From: Bacillus sp. ISL-34
GTDB lineage: Bacteria > Bacillota > Bacilli > Bacillales > DSM-1321
Assembly: GCF_018613325.1 (NCBI RefSeq)
Contig: NZ_JAGGQJ010000050.1
Span: 1 to 40,383, forward strand
Length of the DNA: 40,383 nucleotides
Direction: 5' to 3'
The notes below the pieces were generated by a model. The model saw nothing but the letters and a program-made list of their open reading frames with translations. It was not told where the DNA came from and searched no databases. A program made the translations under genes and the position numbers. This document shows, in pieces, positions 32,694 to 40,383 of this stretch (positions are counted from its first letter, which is position 1; every line of letters begins with the position of its first letter).

Positions 32694-32717
32694 AGGACCT
32701 CCCAAGGTCCTATATTT
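32694..32717 (+). terminator. terminator after the small membrane-protein genes
   Basis: AGGACCT (32694-32700) and AGGTCCT (32705-32711) form a stem with A residues before and ATATTTTTT after. It works best on the plus strand but could serve both. Confidence 0.65.
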
Positions 32718-32889
32718 TTTACTGATTGTAAACATTATCGTTTAACAGAGCCTTTCATAAAAACGAAACGTATAGGTGGAAATTCCTTTATTATCAGAAA
32801 TCCCCAAAATAGAATAAGTTTGCTGAAGGTTTGTTTCCTACGGTTTGAATCCTTATGGATTCATTTAAATAACAGCTTTTAAGGTAAGA

Positions 32890-33624
32890 TTAGATTATGT
32901 CACGTTTAGTAAAACTTTTCACACCGTAAAGTAGTAGAACGATGAAGGATCCAATTAAAAGTGTGTAAAATAGGAAATAAGATTGAATAGGCGATTCATC
33001 TTCCGGTGACATGGCTAACATAGGTTGCGTCCATGGATATATCTGTCCAAGTGGTGTACTGGCAATAATAATGGCAGGAAGCGTAAAAACAATGCTAACA
33101 GCCAGTGGTATGCCAAATGTTTTAGCTCGGATGGATATAATGAGTTGTAGCAAGATCAAAGGCAAACAAGCAAAAATCCCCCTGATCACGAACCCTAATA
33201 TTGTAATAATAGGAGGACTACCTTCCATTCCTTCCATATAACCAAATCCAACAAAAAAGATGAATAAAATTAACATTGTAATGACTACCATGCGGACCAC
33301 TGTTAAGAATTTCCCTAAAAAGATGTCTGAGTGTTTGATTGGTAAAGCTAAAAGTTGTTTCCATCCTCCTCCGACATGTTCTCCCCGACAAACAAGTGCT
33401 GCATAAATGCCCACCATAATTGGCAATACAAAAGGGCCCATAAACAAGGCAACTTGTGTCCAAGCTTCTACCCATGGATTATCTCCAGGACTCATAAAAA
33501 GATCATAGTTTTTAAAGAAATTAGTATATGCTAGGAGAACACCTAGTAAGGGGCCTATCAAATAAAGTATCCATAACTTTGAGCGCTTTAGTTTTAACCG
33601 TTCAACAAATAAGATGTTTTTCAA
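32890..33624 (-). CDS. ABC-2 permease of a LanFEG-like exporter (second permease)
   Basis: The 244-residue integral membrane protein has six predicted helices and the N-terminal pattern VERLKLKRSKLWILYLIGPL found in lantibiotic-immunity permeases (LanE/LanG, MutG). HVGGGWKQLLALPIKHSDIF is the conserved cytoplasmic loop. The TTG at 33624 is used because AAAGGGAGGG lies six bases upstream, so the gene starts 16 bp after the previous stop. With the other permease and the ATPase it would form an exporter that removes antimicrobial peptides from the membrane. Confidence 0.85.
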   Translation of the reverse strand: MKNILFVERLKLKRSKLWILYLIGPLLGVLLAYTNFFKNYDLFMSPGDNPWVEAWTQVALFMGPFVLPIMVGIYAALVCRGEHVGGGWKQLLALPIKHSDIFLGKFLTVVRMVVITMLILFIFFVGFGYMEGMEGSPPIITILGFVIRGIFACLPLILLQLIISIRAKTFGIPLAVSIVFTLPAIIIASTPLGQIYPWTQPMLAMSPEDESPIQSYFLFYTLLIGSFIVLLLYGVKSFTKRDII

Positions 33625-33640
33625 GTATTTCCCTCCCTTT

Positions 33641-34399
33641 TTACAAAACATCGCGTTTAGCAAAATGAATAGATCCTATAAATAAAAGGATTGTTCCTAC
33701 CAAAAGACTGATGATAAGGTAGGCTGAAAAATCGGGATTATACGCTATGCCTTCATACTGTAAAATAACCGTTGAAGACTGACTAGGATAAGCAAGTGGA
33801 AACCATCTCGTCGTTTGAGAAGCAGCCAAAAACAGGCCCATCATGGCTGATACGGATCCAATAAGAATCGAGAATGCCTGGTTTTTAAAAATCATGGATA
33901 ACCATAGCTGGAAAGCCAATATAGGCAACACTGTAATCAACATGCCGTAACAATCGCCGAGCAACAGCCCCCATGGCAAACTTCCTTCAAACACTAACAT
34001 CTTTCCTAACAACACCATGCCAACTAGAAAAATTGAAAGAGAAAGGAATAAACTAACCACTAACCAAACAAATTTACTTAAATAGATTCGAACTCTTGAA
34101 ATGGGTAATGACAGCGTTTGTTTCCATCCGTTCGCCTGATGTTCGATATTTGCTATTATTGACGCAGCAAGTGTGGCGGCTAACGGAAAACCAAGGCCGA
34201 ATAATAAACTATTATCATACAATAAATACATCCACATAGAGCCGGCATGGAACATTTCAGCTTGTTTTTCCACATACTCAACTCGATATGTGAGATTCAC
34301 CAATTCATATGCCAAGATCAGTAAGGGGACCAATAAGACTACAATAAATAACGAGGAACGTTTTAGCTTTATTTGATCCGCCCATAATATCTTTTTCAT
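33641..34399 (-). CDS. ABC-2 permease of a LanFEG-like exporter (first permease)
   Basis: The 252-residue protein has six predicted helices, the N-terminal ADQIKLKRSSLFIVVLLVPL and the loop HQANGWKQTLSLPISRVRIY, parallel to the second permease. Its ATG overlaps the stop of the ATPase gene (ATGA), showing translational coupling. It fits the LanE/MutE side of lantibiotic or bacitracin-type peptide exporters. Confidence 0.87.
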   Translation of the reverse strand: MKKILWADQIKLKRSSLFIVVLLVPLLILAYELVNLTYRVEYVEKQAEMFHAGSMWMYLLYDNSLLFGLGFPLAATLAASIIANIEHQANGWKQTLSLPISRVRIYLSKFVWLVVSLFLSLSIFLVGMVLLGKMLVFEGSLPWGLLLGDCYGMLITVLPILAFQLWLSMIFKNQAFSILIGSVSAMMGLFLAASQTTRWFPLAYPSQSSTVILQYEGIAYNPDFSAYLIISLLVGTILLFIGSIHFAKRDVL

Positions 34400-35307
34400 A
34401 GACTTCCCTCGGTTCCGGTTAATTCCAAGAAAATATCTTCGAGCGACCGTTTAACTTCTTCAAGCAGATACACAGATACTCCCGAATGCACAAGAATGGA
34501 GTTTATCTCTGAAACAAACTCTGGTTCTGTTTGGGCCAACCACAAAAAGTCTTTTTGCATTTCAACCTTTAATCCTTTCCCTTTTAATAGTGTCTTTGCT
34601 TTGATTACGTCGCTTACCCCGACTTTTAATAATGGTTTACGTTTTTGTCGTAATCGTTCTATACAATCTTGGAAAATCATTTTTCCGTTATTAATGATTC
34701 CTACTTGTGTAGCCATTTGATCTATTTCACTCAACAAATGACTGGATACAAGAACACTCATTCCTGACTTAGGTAATTCTTTTATCAGCTCTCTCATTTC
34801 TTGGATGCCCGACGGATCCAAACCGTTTGTGGGTTCATCCAAAATCAATAAATCTGGACTGCTTAACAGAGCTGCAGCAATCCCAAGACGCTGCTTCATT
34901 CCAAGGGAATACTCTTTTGTTAGCCGGTTAGCTACTTTAGTTAATCTGACAATTTCCAGAACTTCATTGACTCGTTTTTCGGGTATATCCCGTAACCTAC
35001 GAATGGCCTCTAAGTTTTCGTAACCAGTTAAGTTGCCATAATACGTTGGAGACTCGACTAGTGACCCGATTCGTTGTAAAATTTGCAAACGATTCTTGAT
35101 AAGGTTCTGGCCAAAGATTTCAATACTTCCTTTTGTTGGTTTAATCAAACCTAGTAACATTCGGATTGTTGTTGTTTTACCAGCACCGTTTGGGCCGAGA
35201 AAGCCGTAAATTTGCCCACGTTCAATCCGTAAATTTAACCCATCTACGGATGTGTGCTTCTTATACTTTTTGGTCAGTTCGTTCGTGACAACGATTTGAT
35301 CTTTCAT
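34396..35307 (-). CDS. ABC transporter ATP-binding protein (LanF/BcrA-like)
   Basis: The 303-residue ATPase has Walker A GPNGAGKTT (about 38-46), the signature in the form SLGMKQRLG, Walker B LLILDEPTNGLDPSG and the H-loop SSHLLSE, followed by a ~80-residue C-terminal extension common in BcrA/LanF-type proteins. It is first in a three-gene operon with two permeases. The divergent two-component system at 35549 probably switches it on when an antimicrobial peptide is sensed, as in CprABC-CprRK-like modules. Confidence 0.93.
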   Translation of the reverse strand: MKDQIVVTNELTKKYKKHTSVDGLNLRIERGQIYGFLGPNGAGKTTTIRMLLGLIKPTKGSIEIFGQNLIKNRLQILQRIGSLVESPTYYGNLTGYENLEAIRRLRDIPEKRVNEVLEIVRLTKVANRLTKEYSLGMKQRLGIAAALLSSPDLLILDEPTNGLDPSGIQEMRELIKELPKSGMSVLVSSHLLSEIDQMATQVGIINNGKMIFQDCIERLRQKRKPLLKVGVSDVIKAKTLLKGKGLKVEMQKDFLWLAQTEPEFVSEINSILVHSGVSVYLLEEVKRSLEDIFLELTGTEGSL

Positions 35308-35368
35308 TTGCTCCTCACTTCACTTCTATTGTAAACGAAAGTTTTTAAACACGAACGAAACTCTTACT

Positions 35369-35401
35369 AAACATTTGTTTAACGACTTTCTAGAAATGTT
35401 T
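35369..35401. promoter_or_regulatory. candidate response-regulator operator
   Basis: AAACATTT (35369-35376) and AAATGTTT (35394-35401) form a perfect 8-bp dyad in the intergenic region between the ABC operon and the two-component genes. Binding by the adjacent regulator is inference. Confidence 0.4.
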
Positions 35402-35548
35402 CTATTTAATATGATAAACCTCAATAAGCACAGGGTTATAAAAAAAATGAATATTTAGAATCCTGAACGGGGTATTAATTCTTTTCTATAACTACTTTGC
35501 AAGCCAACCCTTTCATGTAAAATAATAAGATAGAAGGGGAGGATACAT

Positions 35549-36274
35549 ATGACTTTCAAGCTCGAAGAGCATAAAATCCTGATGGTTGATGACGATCAGC
35601 ATATCCTAGATTTATTAATAACTGTCTTTGAGAAGGAAGGGTTTCATAATATCTTAACAGCCATTACAGGAACCGAGGCCCTCTTAAAAACAACACAAGA
35701 AAATCCGAACATTATATTGTTGGACGTTATGCTGCCAGACATTGATGGCTTTACTCTATGCAGCAAATTTCGCTCGCATACAAATGCCCCCATACTGTTT
35801 TTAACAGCAAAAGCAACAGATTTAGATAAATTGCAGGGGTTTAGTTTTGGTGGAGATGACTATATTACGAAACCCTTTAACCCATTAGAGGTTGTAGCTC
35901 GTGTCAAAGCTCAATTAAAGCGAACTCCTCAAGTTTCCTCATCTCATTCTCTAAAGCAGGTGTTTGATTATGACTATTTTAAAATAGACCCCAATATGGG
36001 AAGACTTATTGTTGATGGAACAAGGATAGAATGCCCAACCCAAGAGATGAAACTTTTGCTCTATTTTTGTAAACACCCTAATCAAATTTTGAGCAAACAT
36101 CAACTTTATAAAGATGTATGGGGGGAATTTTATGGTGGGGATAGCACCGTAATGGTACATGTACGCCGATTACGTGAAAAAATAGAGGCAGATCCAAGCA
36201 GACCTAAATGGATTAAAACAGTTCGGGGATTAGGTTATATATTTGAAGCTGCAACAAGCGAGGATATAAAGTGA
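35549..36274 (+). CDS. OmpR-family response regulator
   Basis: The 241-residue protein has a receiver domain (VDDD near residue 15, phosphoacceptor D59 in LLDVMLPD, KP lysine in DDYITKPFNPLEV) and a C-terminal winged helix (STVMVHVRRLREKIEADP, KTVRGLGYIFE). GGGGAGG precedes the ATG. Its end overlaps the kinase start (GTGA), so both are translated together. It probably activates the divergent exporter operon. Confidence 0.95.
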   Translation: MTFKLEEHKILMVDDDQHILDLLITVFEKEGFHNILTAITGTEALLKTTQENPNIILLDVMLPDIDGFTLCSKFRSHTNAPILFLTAKATDLDKLQGFSFGGDDYITKPFNPLEVVARVKAQLKRTPQVSSSHSLKQVFDYDYFKIDPNMGRLIVDGTRIECPTQEMKLLLYFCKHPNQILSKHQLYKDVWGEFYGGDSTVMVHVRRLREKIEADPSRPKWIKTVRGLGYIFEAATSEDIK

Positions 36275-37689
36275 AATTAAGAAATCGAGTGGCATTTTAC
36301 TTTGTATCACGTCTTTTCTGGCTCATGCTTATTTGGGGTTCACTCATCGTGATTAGTACGCTTTTGTTCAGCTTCTTTCTAGGGCATAACAAAATTGAAA
36401 CTCCACGCTTATCAATTAGCAAAATTGTTGCTGATACGGTTGTTAGAGATCAACAACTTTCAATCAACTCGAAAACAAAGGAAGATTTATTAAAGAACCA
36501 GATGTGGATTCAGGTATTAGATGAACAGGGAAATGAGATCTTCTTCTTTAATAAACCCAAAACCATACCGAATCATTATATACCTGGAGAGCTAGTATCA
36601 GATTACCTATATCCTGCCAAAAAGGGGTATCAATTATCTACATGGTATGAAACCAAAAACAATCAAGATTTAACATGGGTGTTAGGGAAACCAATGAAAA
36701 GCAATAATCCATTTCTTTATTGGATGAATAATCTGTGGATTCTTTCCATCATTGTAATAGGAATTTTAATTGCCTTATTCTTCGGGAAACAATTAGGTGC
36801 TCCATTGCTGTATATGGTTTCCTGGATTGAAAATCTATCTAAAGGAAAATATGAAGAACCCTTTGGGAATTTTCATTTTAAAAAACGCCTACTCAATAAA
36901 GCCGAATATAAAACATATCAAGAATTGATGCAATCTCTTTCTAAACTTACATCAACCCTTCAGAAAAACACAGAAGAAAGAGAGTTATTAGAAAAGACAC
37001 GGGAAGAATGGATGACAGGCGTATCCCATGACTTAAAAACTCCTTTATCTGTTATTAAGGGCTATACTGTACTATTATCTTCAACTGAATATGATTGGGA
37101 ACAAGATAAAGTGCGTCACTTTGCTAGAACCATGGAAGAACGTGTGGAGTATATGGAGCAACTGATTGAAGACTTTAGCTTAACTTTTCAATTGAAAAAT
37201 GAGGCTCTTCCTATACAACGTGAAGAAAAAAATTTAGTAGAAGTCATCAACAACGTTTTGGAACAACTGAAAAGATTGCCGGAATCAGAAAATAAGATTT
37301 TCTCTTTTGAACCTAACAATAATACAATTATTTTTAACATGGATGAAAGATATTTAAAGCGAGCATTTGAAAATTTAATTGCGAATAGTATCAAACACAA
37401 CCCTCCAAATACTAAAGTTAGAATCATATTACATGAGGATTCGCTTGAAAGAGAAATTCAACTTACAATCGAGGACGATGGGGTAGGAATGGACCAAGAA
37501 ACAGTTGAACGCTTATTCGACCGTTATTTTAGAGGAATAAGTGCTTCTTCTAATATTTCAGGTACTGGTTTAGGGATGGCAATTGCAAGACAAATTGTTA
37601 TAGCTCATGATGGTTATATTGAAATAGATAGTAAACCTCAACTTGGTACCAAATGTAATATTATTTTTCCACTAAAACGGGTGCGTTAG
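36271..37689 (+). CDS. sensor histidine kinase
   Basis: The 472-residue kinase has two membrane helices (about 15-38 and 152-172) around a ~110-residue external sensor, a HAMP-like linker, the dimerisation domain with VSHDLKTPLS (H253) and the ATPase domain (NLIANSIKHNP, EDDGVGMD, GTGLGMAIARQI). It starts at a GTG overlapping the regulator stop. The final codons and the TAG (…LKRVR stop) lie inside a dispersed repeat copy: the bases aaacgggtgcgttag are the repeat's left box, so the repeat supplies the C-terminus. Confidence 0.93.
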   Translation: MKLRNRVAFYFVSRLFWLMLIWGSLIVISTLLFSFFLGHNKIETPRLSISKIVADTVVRDQQLSINSKTKEDLLKNQMWIQVLDEQGNEIFFFNKPKTIPNHYIPGELVSDYLYPAKKGYQLSTWYETKNNQDLTWVLGKPMKSNNPFLYWMNNLWILSIIVIGILIALFFGKQLGAPLLYMVSWIENLSKGKYEEPFGNFHFKKRLLNKAEYKTYQELMQSLSKLTSTLQKNTEERELLEKTREEWMTGVSHDLKTPLSVIKGYTVLLSSTEYDWEQDKVRHFARTMEERVEYMEQLIEDFSLTFQLKNEALPIQREEKNLVEVINNVLEQLKRLPESENKIFSFEPNNNTIIFNMDERYLKRAFENLIANSIKHNPPNTKVRIILHEDSLEREIQLTIEDDGVGMDQETVERLFDRYFRGISASSNISGTGLGMAIARQIVIAHDGYIEIDSKPQLGTKCNIIFPLKRVR

Positions 37690-37755
37690 CTGAAGATCAG
37701 AGCTGTCTTTAAGGCAGCTCTTTCTTTATGCAACTATCGGGGCAGGTTAGTTGAA
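37674..37755 (+). repeat. dispersed hairpin repeat fused to the kinase 3' end
   Basis: Full copy except for the first bases: aaaacgggtgcgttagctga, stem GAGCTGTCTTTAAGGCAGCTC, right box caactatcggggcaggttag. Its left box encodes the last residues and stop of the histidine kinase. Confidence 0.87.
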
Positions 37756-37853
37756 GAAGCTTAGAGTAGACGAACTGTGCGAAAAACAAATAATCTTTGC
37801 CTTTTATAGATAGTATATAATGAAATATATTCCATTAAGGGAGGGGATTAATT

Positions 37854-38393
37854 GTGTTTTCCAGTGAGGTTGTCTATTTAAAAGAACTTAATTTATCAGA
37901 TGCTGAAAATTTACTACAATTGCTAGTAGAAAATAAGGATTTCTTTGAACCATTCTCAATAAAACGTCCATCTAACTACTATTCTTTAGAAAAGCAAAAA
38001 GAATTAATAATAACTTGGGAACAAAAATCAAAAGAAAATATTAAATACCAGTTTGGAATTTTTCTAAAAAAAAATGATTCACTAATAGGAACTATCAGCC
38101 TCTTTGAAATTATTCGCGGTCCCCTTCAGAGTGCATTGATAGGTTATTACTTAGATCAAAAAAATAATGGTAAGGGTTACACTACAGAAGCTGTTAAAAT
38201 GGTTGTAGATTATGCTTTTAGAACTCTTAATTTACATAGGATTGAGGCTGGCGTTATGCCACATAACATAGGTTCAATACGTGTTTTAGAAAAGGCTGGT
38301 TTTCATAAAGAAGGAATCGCAAAACAAAATATAAAAATAAATGATCGTTGGGAGGATCATCAGGTATTAGCCATAATAAATCCCAACGATTAA
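37854..38393 (+). CDS. GNAT-family acetyltransferase (RimJ/RimL-like)
   Basis: The 179-residue protein has the RimJ/RimL-type GNAT pattern: ALIGYYLDQKNNGKGYTTEA (acetyl-CoA loop NGKGY), FRTLNLHRIEAGVMPHNIGS and IRVLEKAGFHKEG. Members acetylate ribosomal protein N-termini, spermidine or antibiotics; the exact target is not evident. The GTG start follows AAGGGAGGGG. It lies between two repeat copies (37674 and 38495) and has its own terminator. Confidence 0.88.
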   Translation: MFSSEVVYLKELNLSDAENLLQLLVENKDFFEPFSIKRPSNYYSLEKQKELIITWEQKSKENIKYQFGIFLKKNDSLIGTISLFEIIRGPLQSALIGYYLDQKNNGKGYTTEAVKMVVDYAFRTLNLHRIEAGVMPHNIGSIRVLEKAGFHKEGIAKQNIKINDRWEDHQVLAIINPND

Positions 38394-38424
38394 TTTTCAT
38401 TGTCAGCCCGTCTTCAATTTTTTC

Positions 38425-38452
38425 AACCACTCTAATGCAGTGGTTTTTTTAT
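38425..38452 (+). terminator. terminator after the GNAT gene
   Basis: AACCACT (38425-38431) and AGTGGTT (38439-38445) form a stem, followed by seven T in a row. Confidence 0.75.
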
Positions 38453-38494
38453 TTAATGTACAGTTGATGTCAAAATCTACAACCGGTCTTCTTC

Positions 38495-38574
38495 AACTAA
38501 CGGGTGCTTTACTTCAATAAGGGGTTGCTTCGGCAGCTTTTTCTAATGGAACTATCGGGGCAGGATAGTTTAAT
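38495..38574 (+). repeat. dispersed hairpin repeat, variant body
   Basis: The left box aactaacgggtgctttactt, a short hairpin GTTGCTTCGGCAGC, and the right box gaactatcggggcaggatag, in which CTATC and GATAG are both changed and still pair. Confidence 0.8.
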
Positions 38575-38610
38575 AAGAAATCACACGTAATTAGGTTATT
38601 GGCACAAATA

Positions 38611-38640
38611 AAAAGCCCTGATATAAATAGGGCTTTCTTA
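38611..38640 (-). terminator. terminator of the 75-residue gene
   Basis: AAAAGCCCT (38611-38619) and AGGGCTTT (38629-38636) pair; the minus strand reads a T tract after the stem. Confidence 0.8.
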
Positions 38641-38643
38641 TTT

Positions 38644-38871
38644 TTATAATAATCCTCTATATTTGGCTGCTCTTTTTAACTCTTCAATATCCGCATCAGG
38701 GAGCTTCTTTCTTCCTGATAAATGATCAATAATTTCTTTATCAGTAAATTCTTTGGTTTTATCAGCCTTTTCTTCTCTCATATCTGGATCAAAAACACTA
38801 CCAAAAGTAACCCCTTTAACAAAAGATTTAGCCGCATCTTTCAAAACATTTGTCTCTTTCTTATTCTCCAT
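38644..38871 (-). CDS. small hypothetical hydrophilic protein
   Basis: The 75-residue product is charged and soluble, with a Gly/Phe/Val-rich N-terminal part (SFVKGVTFGSVFDPDMREE) and a helical C-terminus (DADIEELKRAAKYRGLL). GGAGGGG precedes the ATG and a good terminator follows. It is the only minus-strand gene in the last 5 kb. Family not recognised. Confidence 0.65.
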   Translation of the reverse strand: MENKKETNVLKDAAKSFVKGVTFGSVFDPDMREEKADKTKEFTDKEIIDHLSGRKKLPDADIEELKRAAKYRGLL

Positions 38872-38956
38872 ACTATCCCCTCCTATAATCTATACGAACA
38901 GACGCTATAAAAGTTCCGAATATAATACCTTATAAGTACAACCTAAAAAAGTAATG

Positions 38957-39038
38957 AACTAACGGGTGCGTTAGCTGAAGATTGGAGCTGTCTTTAAGGC
39001 AGCTCTTTTCTTATGGAACTAAAGGGGCAGGTTAGTTC
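38957..39038 (+). repeat. dispersed hairpin repeat, reference copy
   Basis: Left box aactaacgggtgcgttagct, gaagatt, stem GAGCTGTCTTTAAGGCAGCTC, T-rich ttttctta, right box ggaactaaaggggcaggtta followed by gttc. Outer arms AACTAA and TTAGTT pair. Confidence 0.88.
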
Positions 39039-39127
39039 ATTAAGAATACATTCCATTTTTAGAAATAATTGTTATAATGAAATAGAATATTTGTTAGGAA
39101 GGTTGTTGTTCAAGGTGGAGTATAGTT

Positions 39128-39595
39128 ATGAAATCTAAAAAGACAGTATTAATTATAGCTTTGGGTATTATTTGTATAGCTATCTTTATAAATCTATTAA
39201 AGAAAGATTTATGGGATGTAAACGAAGAGTTGTTAAAAGAAGAAGTGTTATCAATTGGACATTCCGTTGAAACAATAAATTTATTAGAAGTAACACCGTT
39301 TGACTGGGATGTAGTATATTCCTTTGAACCATATACCCCGTCAGATCATATATATGAAACGGTAGGTTATAAATGGGATACTATTAACGCAACTGTAAAT
39401 GAAGGAATGAATCAAATTGTATTCTTGAACGATGGAAAAGTGGTCTGCTATTTATATGGTTATCCTGAGAATAATGGATATGGTATATCTTTTGAATCTG
39501 AGAATTATAAAGATGCAGTTTATATGCTTAATATTAAGGATGATTTAAATTTTCAAGTAGAACGAAGAAACAGTGTTGTTTATTTGAGAAGCTAA
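39128..39595 (+). CDS. membrane-anchored hypothetical protein
   Basis: The 155-residue protein has one N-terminal membrane helix (about 6-23) and an extracytoplasmic domain with FDWDVVYSFEPYTPSDHIYE, a pattern seen in small Bacillus exported proteins of unknown function. AAGGTGGAG lies about eight bases before the ATG. It lies alone between two repeats, with 13 bp between its stop neighbourhood and the next copy. Confidence 0.7.
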   Translation: MKSKKTVLIIALGIICIAIFINLLKKDLWDVNEELLKEEVLSIGHSVETINLLEVTPFDWDVVYSFEPYTPSDHIYETVGYKWDTINATVNEGMNQIVFLNDGKVVCYLYGYPENNGYGISFESENYKDAVYMLNIKDDLNFQVERRNSVVYLRS

Positions 39596-39614
39596 GCAAG
39601 GATATGATTTCTTC

Positions 39615-39670
39615 AACTAACAGGTGCTTTACTCAATAAGGGAGTTGCATTGGCAGCTCTTGTTCTTATA
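39615..39670 (+). repeat. dispersed hairpin repeat, left half
   Basis: The left box aactaacaggtgctttactc, ataaggg and the hairpin AGTTGCATTGGCAGCT; the right box is missing and a second copy follows within 20 bp. Confidence 0.75.
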
Positions 39671-39690
39671 TTTGTGAAGAAATGTACTAA

Positions 39691-39774
39691 AACTAACGGG
39701 TGCGTTAGCTGAAGATCAAAGCTGTCTTTAAGGCAGCTCTTTCTTTATGCAACTATCGGGGCAGTTTAGTTTAA
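39691..39774 (+). repeat. dispersed hairpin repeat
   Basis: Full copy preceded by the extended flank (tttgtgaagaaatgtactaa) also seen at 23541. Stem AGCTGTCTTTAAGGCAGCT, right box caactatcggggcagtttag. Tandem with the half copy before it and with no gene between. Confidence 0.87.
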
Positions 39775-39848
39775 GAAGAAACCATTTCAAAATGATATAA
39801 TTCTTTTCATTGGGGAATTAAGTTATTGAGTAGTTTGGGAGGATTTTA

Positions 39849-40118
39849 ATGGAACGAGTAGGAGCTTGGTCTAAATTAATTTTAATTTCAATTGCTATAG
39901 TGGTAGTATGGTTTTTCTTATTCGGAATACGACTAATCGGTTATTTTTCAGCCATAAATGAAAAAGGGCTACGAGCAACGGAATGTGGGACGCAGGGCTG
40001 TAGTGATGCAGTATTTTTTTTGAGTACAGCTTGGACATTTTCATTTTTTATTGTTATTCCTCTTATTATTCCATTAGTTCTTGTCATTTACTGGAGTTTA
40101 AAGAAAAAGAGTTCGTGA
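39849..40118 (+). CDS. small membrane protein, unknown function
   Basis: The 89-residue protein has two membrane helices (about 9-30 and 56-82) and a short external loop with two cysteines (ATECGTQGCSDA) that could form a disulfide. TGGGAGG precedes the ATG. Its stop codon TGA shares its last base with the start of the following repeat. Family not recognised. Confidence 0.65.
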   Translation: MERVGAWSKLILISIAIVVVWFFLFGIRLIGYFSAINEKGLRATECGTQGCSDAVFFLSTAWTFSFFIVIPLIIPLVLVIYWSLKKKSS

Positions 40119-40201
40119 ACTAATAGGTGCTCTAACTGAAGATCGGAGCTGTCTTTAAGGCAGCTTTTTCTTTATGGAACTAAACCAGCTAATAGTTAGT
40201 C
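40118..40201 (+). repeat. dispersed hairpin repeat, diverged right arm
   Basis: Left box aactaataggtgctctaact, stem GAGCTGTCTTTAAGGCAGCT, then ggaactaaaccagctaatag and TTAGT. The inner and outer arms have changed but can still pair partly. Confidence 0.8.
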
Positions 40202-40383
40202 AACATTTTTCAATGAAAACTTAAAATATTTCATGCTATACTAAATTTGTGCATGCCAAATAACCTTCCAATGAACCGTATTTGGAAAGTTTTGTGCTAT
40301 TTAGTTATACTTTTAAACTAGGTTAGATCTTGGAAAGTCGAGTTATTTTGTAATAGTGCATAAATCCATTGTAGAAGCTTATT
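40202..40383. other. gene-free right edge
   Basis: No gene is visible. A short inverted repeat (CTTCCAA near 40265 and TTGGAAAG near 40281, followed by TTTTG) may be a terminator. The next gene would lie beyond the window. Confidence 0.5.

Noticed and set aside
16030..40201. CRISPR array
   Set aside because: The repeats are 80-90 bp, widely and irregularly spaced with genes between, and no cas genes are present.

Overview
The window looks like a chromosomal segment of a low-GC, spore-forming member of the Bacillaceae (Bacillus/Peribacillus type). The evidence is AT-rich sequence with strong GGAGG-type ribosome binding sites and frequent TTG/GTG starts, a CwlJ cortex hydrolase, a GerAB-type germination protein, an RsbR-like stressosome protein behind a sigma-B-type promoter, a CcpA cre site, and PhoP boxes in front of an alkaline phosphatase. 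Genus is inference; no marker gene is present.

Region 1 (1-5.4 kb) is a compact catabolic operon: ureohydrolase (agmatinase family), APC permease and Amidohydro_3-type amidohydrolase, followed by a TetR regulator. A 19-bp operator (17/19 identical, opposite orientations) overlaps the predicted start of both the operon and tetR, and a consensus cre lies in the operon leader. Regions 2-3 (5.4-11.9 kb) hold regulator/transporter pairs: PadR with a YhgE/Pip-like membrane protein, a LysR regulator with an MFS exporter, and a LysR regulator divergent from a LysE/RhtB exporter.

Region 4 (11.9-16.2 kb) has cwlJ, small hypothetical genes, an orphan gerAB-like gene whose downstream partner is cut short, and the RsbR paralogue. 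Region 5 (16-32.7 kb) is an accessory zone of small genes and gene wrecks: ribA with an in-frame TGA, truncated ribD, frameshifted zinc ribbon, sigma-factor relic, methyltransferase without a start, oxidoreductase remnant. Intact genes among them are a secreted 5'-nucleotidase, DinB-like protein, membrane metallophosphoesterase, PhoP-box alkaline phosphatase, lipoprotein, GNAT, and an HxlR/oxidoreductase pair. Region 6 (32.7-37.7 kb) is a LanFEG-like three-gene ABC exporter divergent from an OmpR-type two-component system. Region 7 (37.7-40.4 kb) has a GNAT enzyme and small membrane proteins.

The most striking feature is a dispersed ~80-90-bp structured repeat, dense from 16 kb to the right edge and always in the same orientation, even where neighbouring genes are on the other strand. 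It has complementary outer arms (AACTAAC/GTTAGTT), inner arms (GTTAG/CTAAC) and a central hairpin that changes sequence but keeps pairing. It sits between single small genes and in two cases supplies or abuts the stop codon of the gene before it. The layout resembles integron attC sites between cassettes, although no integrase is in the window; a plain repeat carrying a terminator is the simpler alternative.
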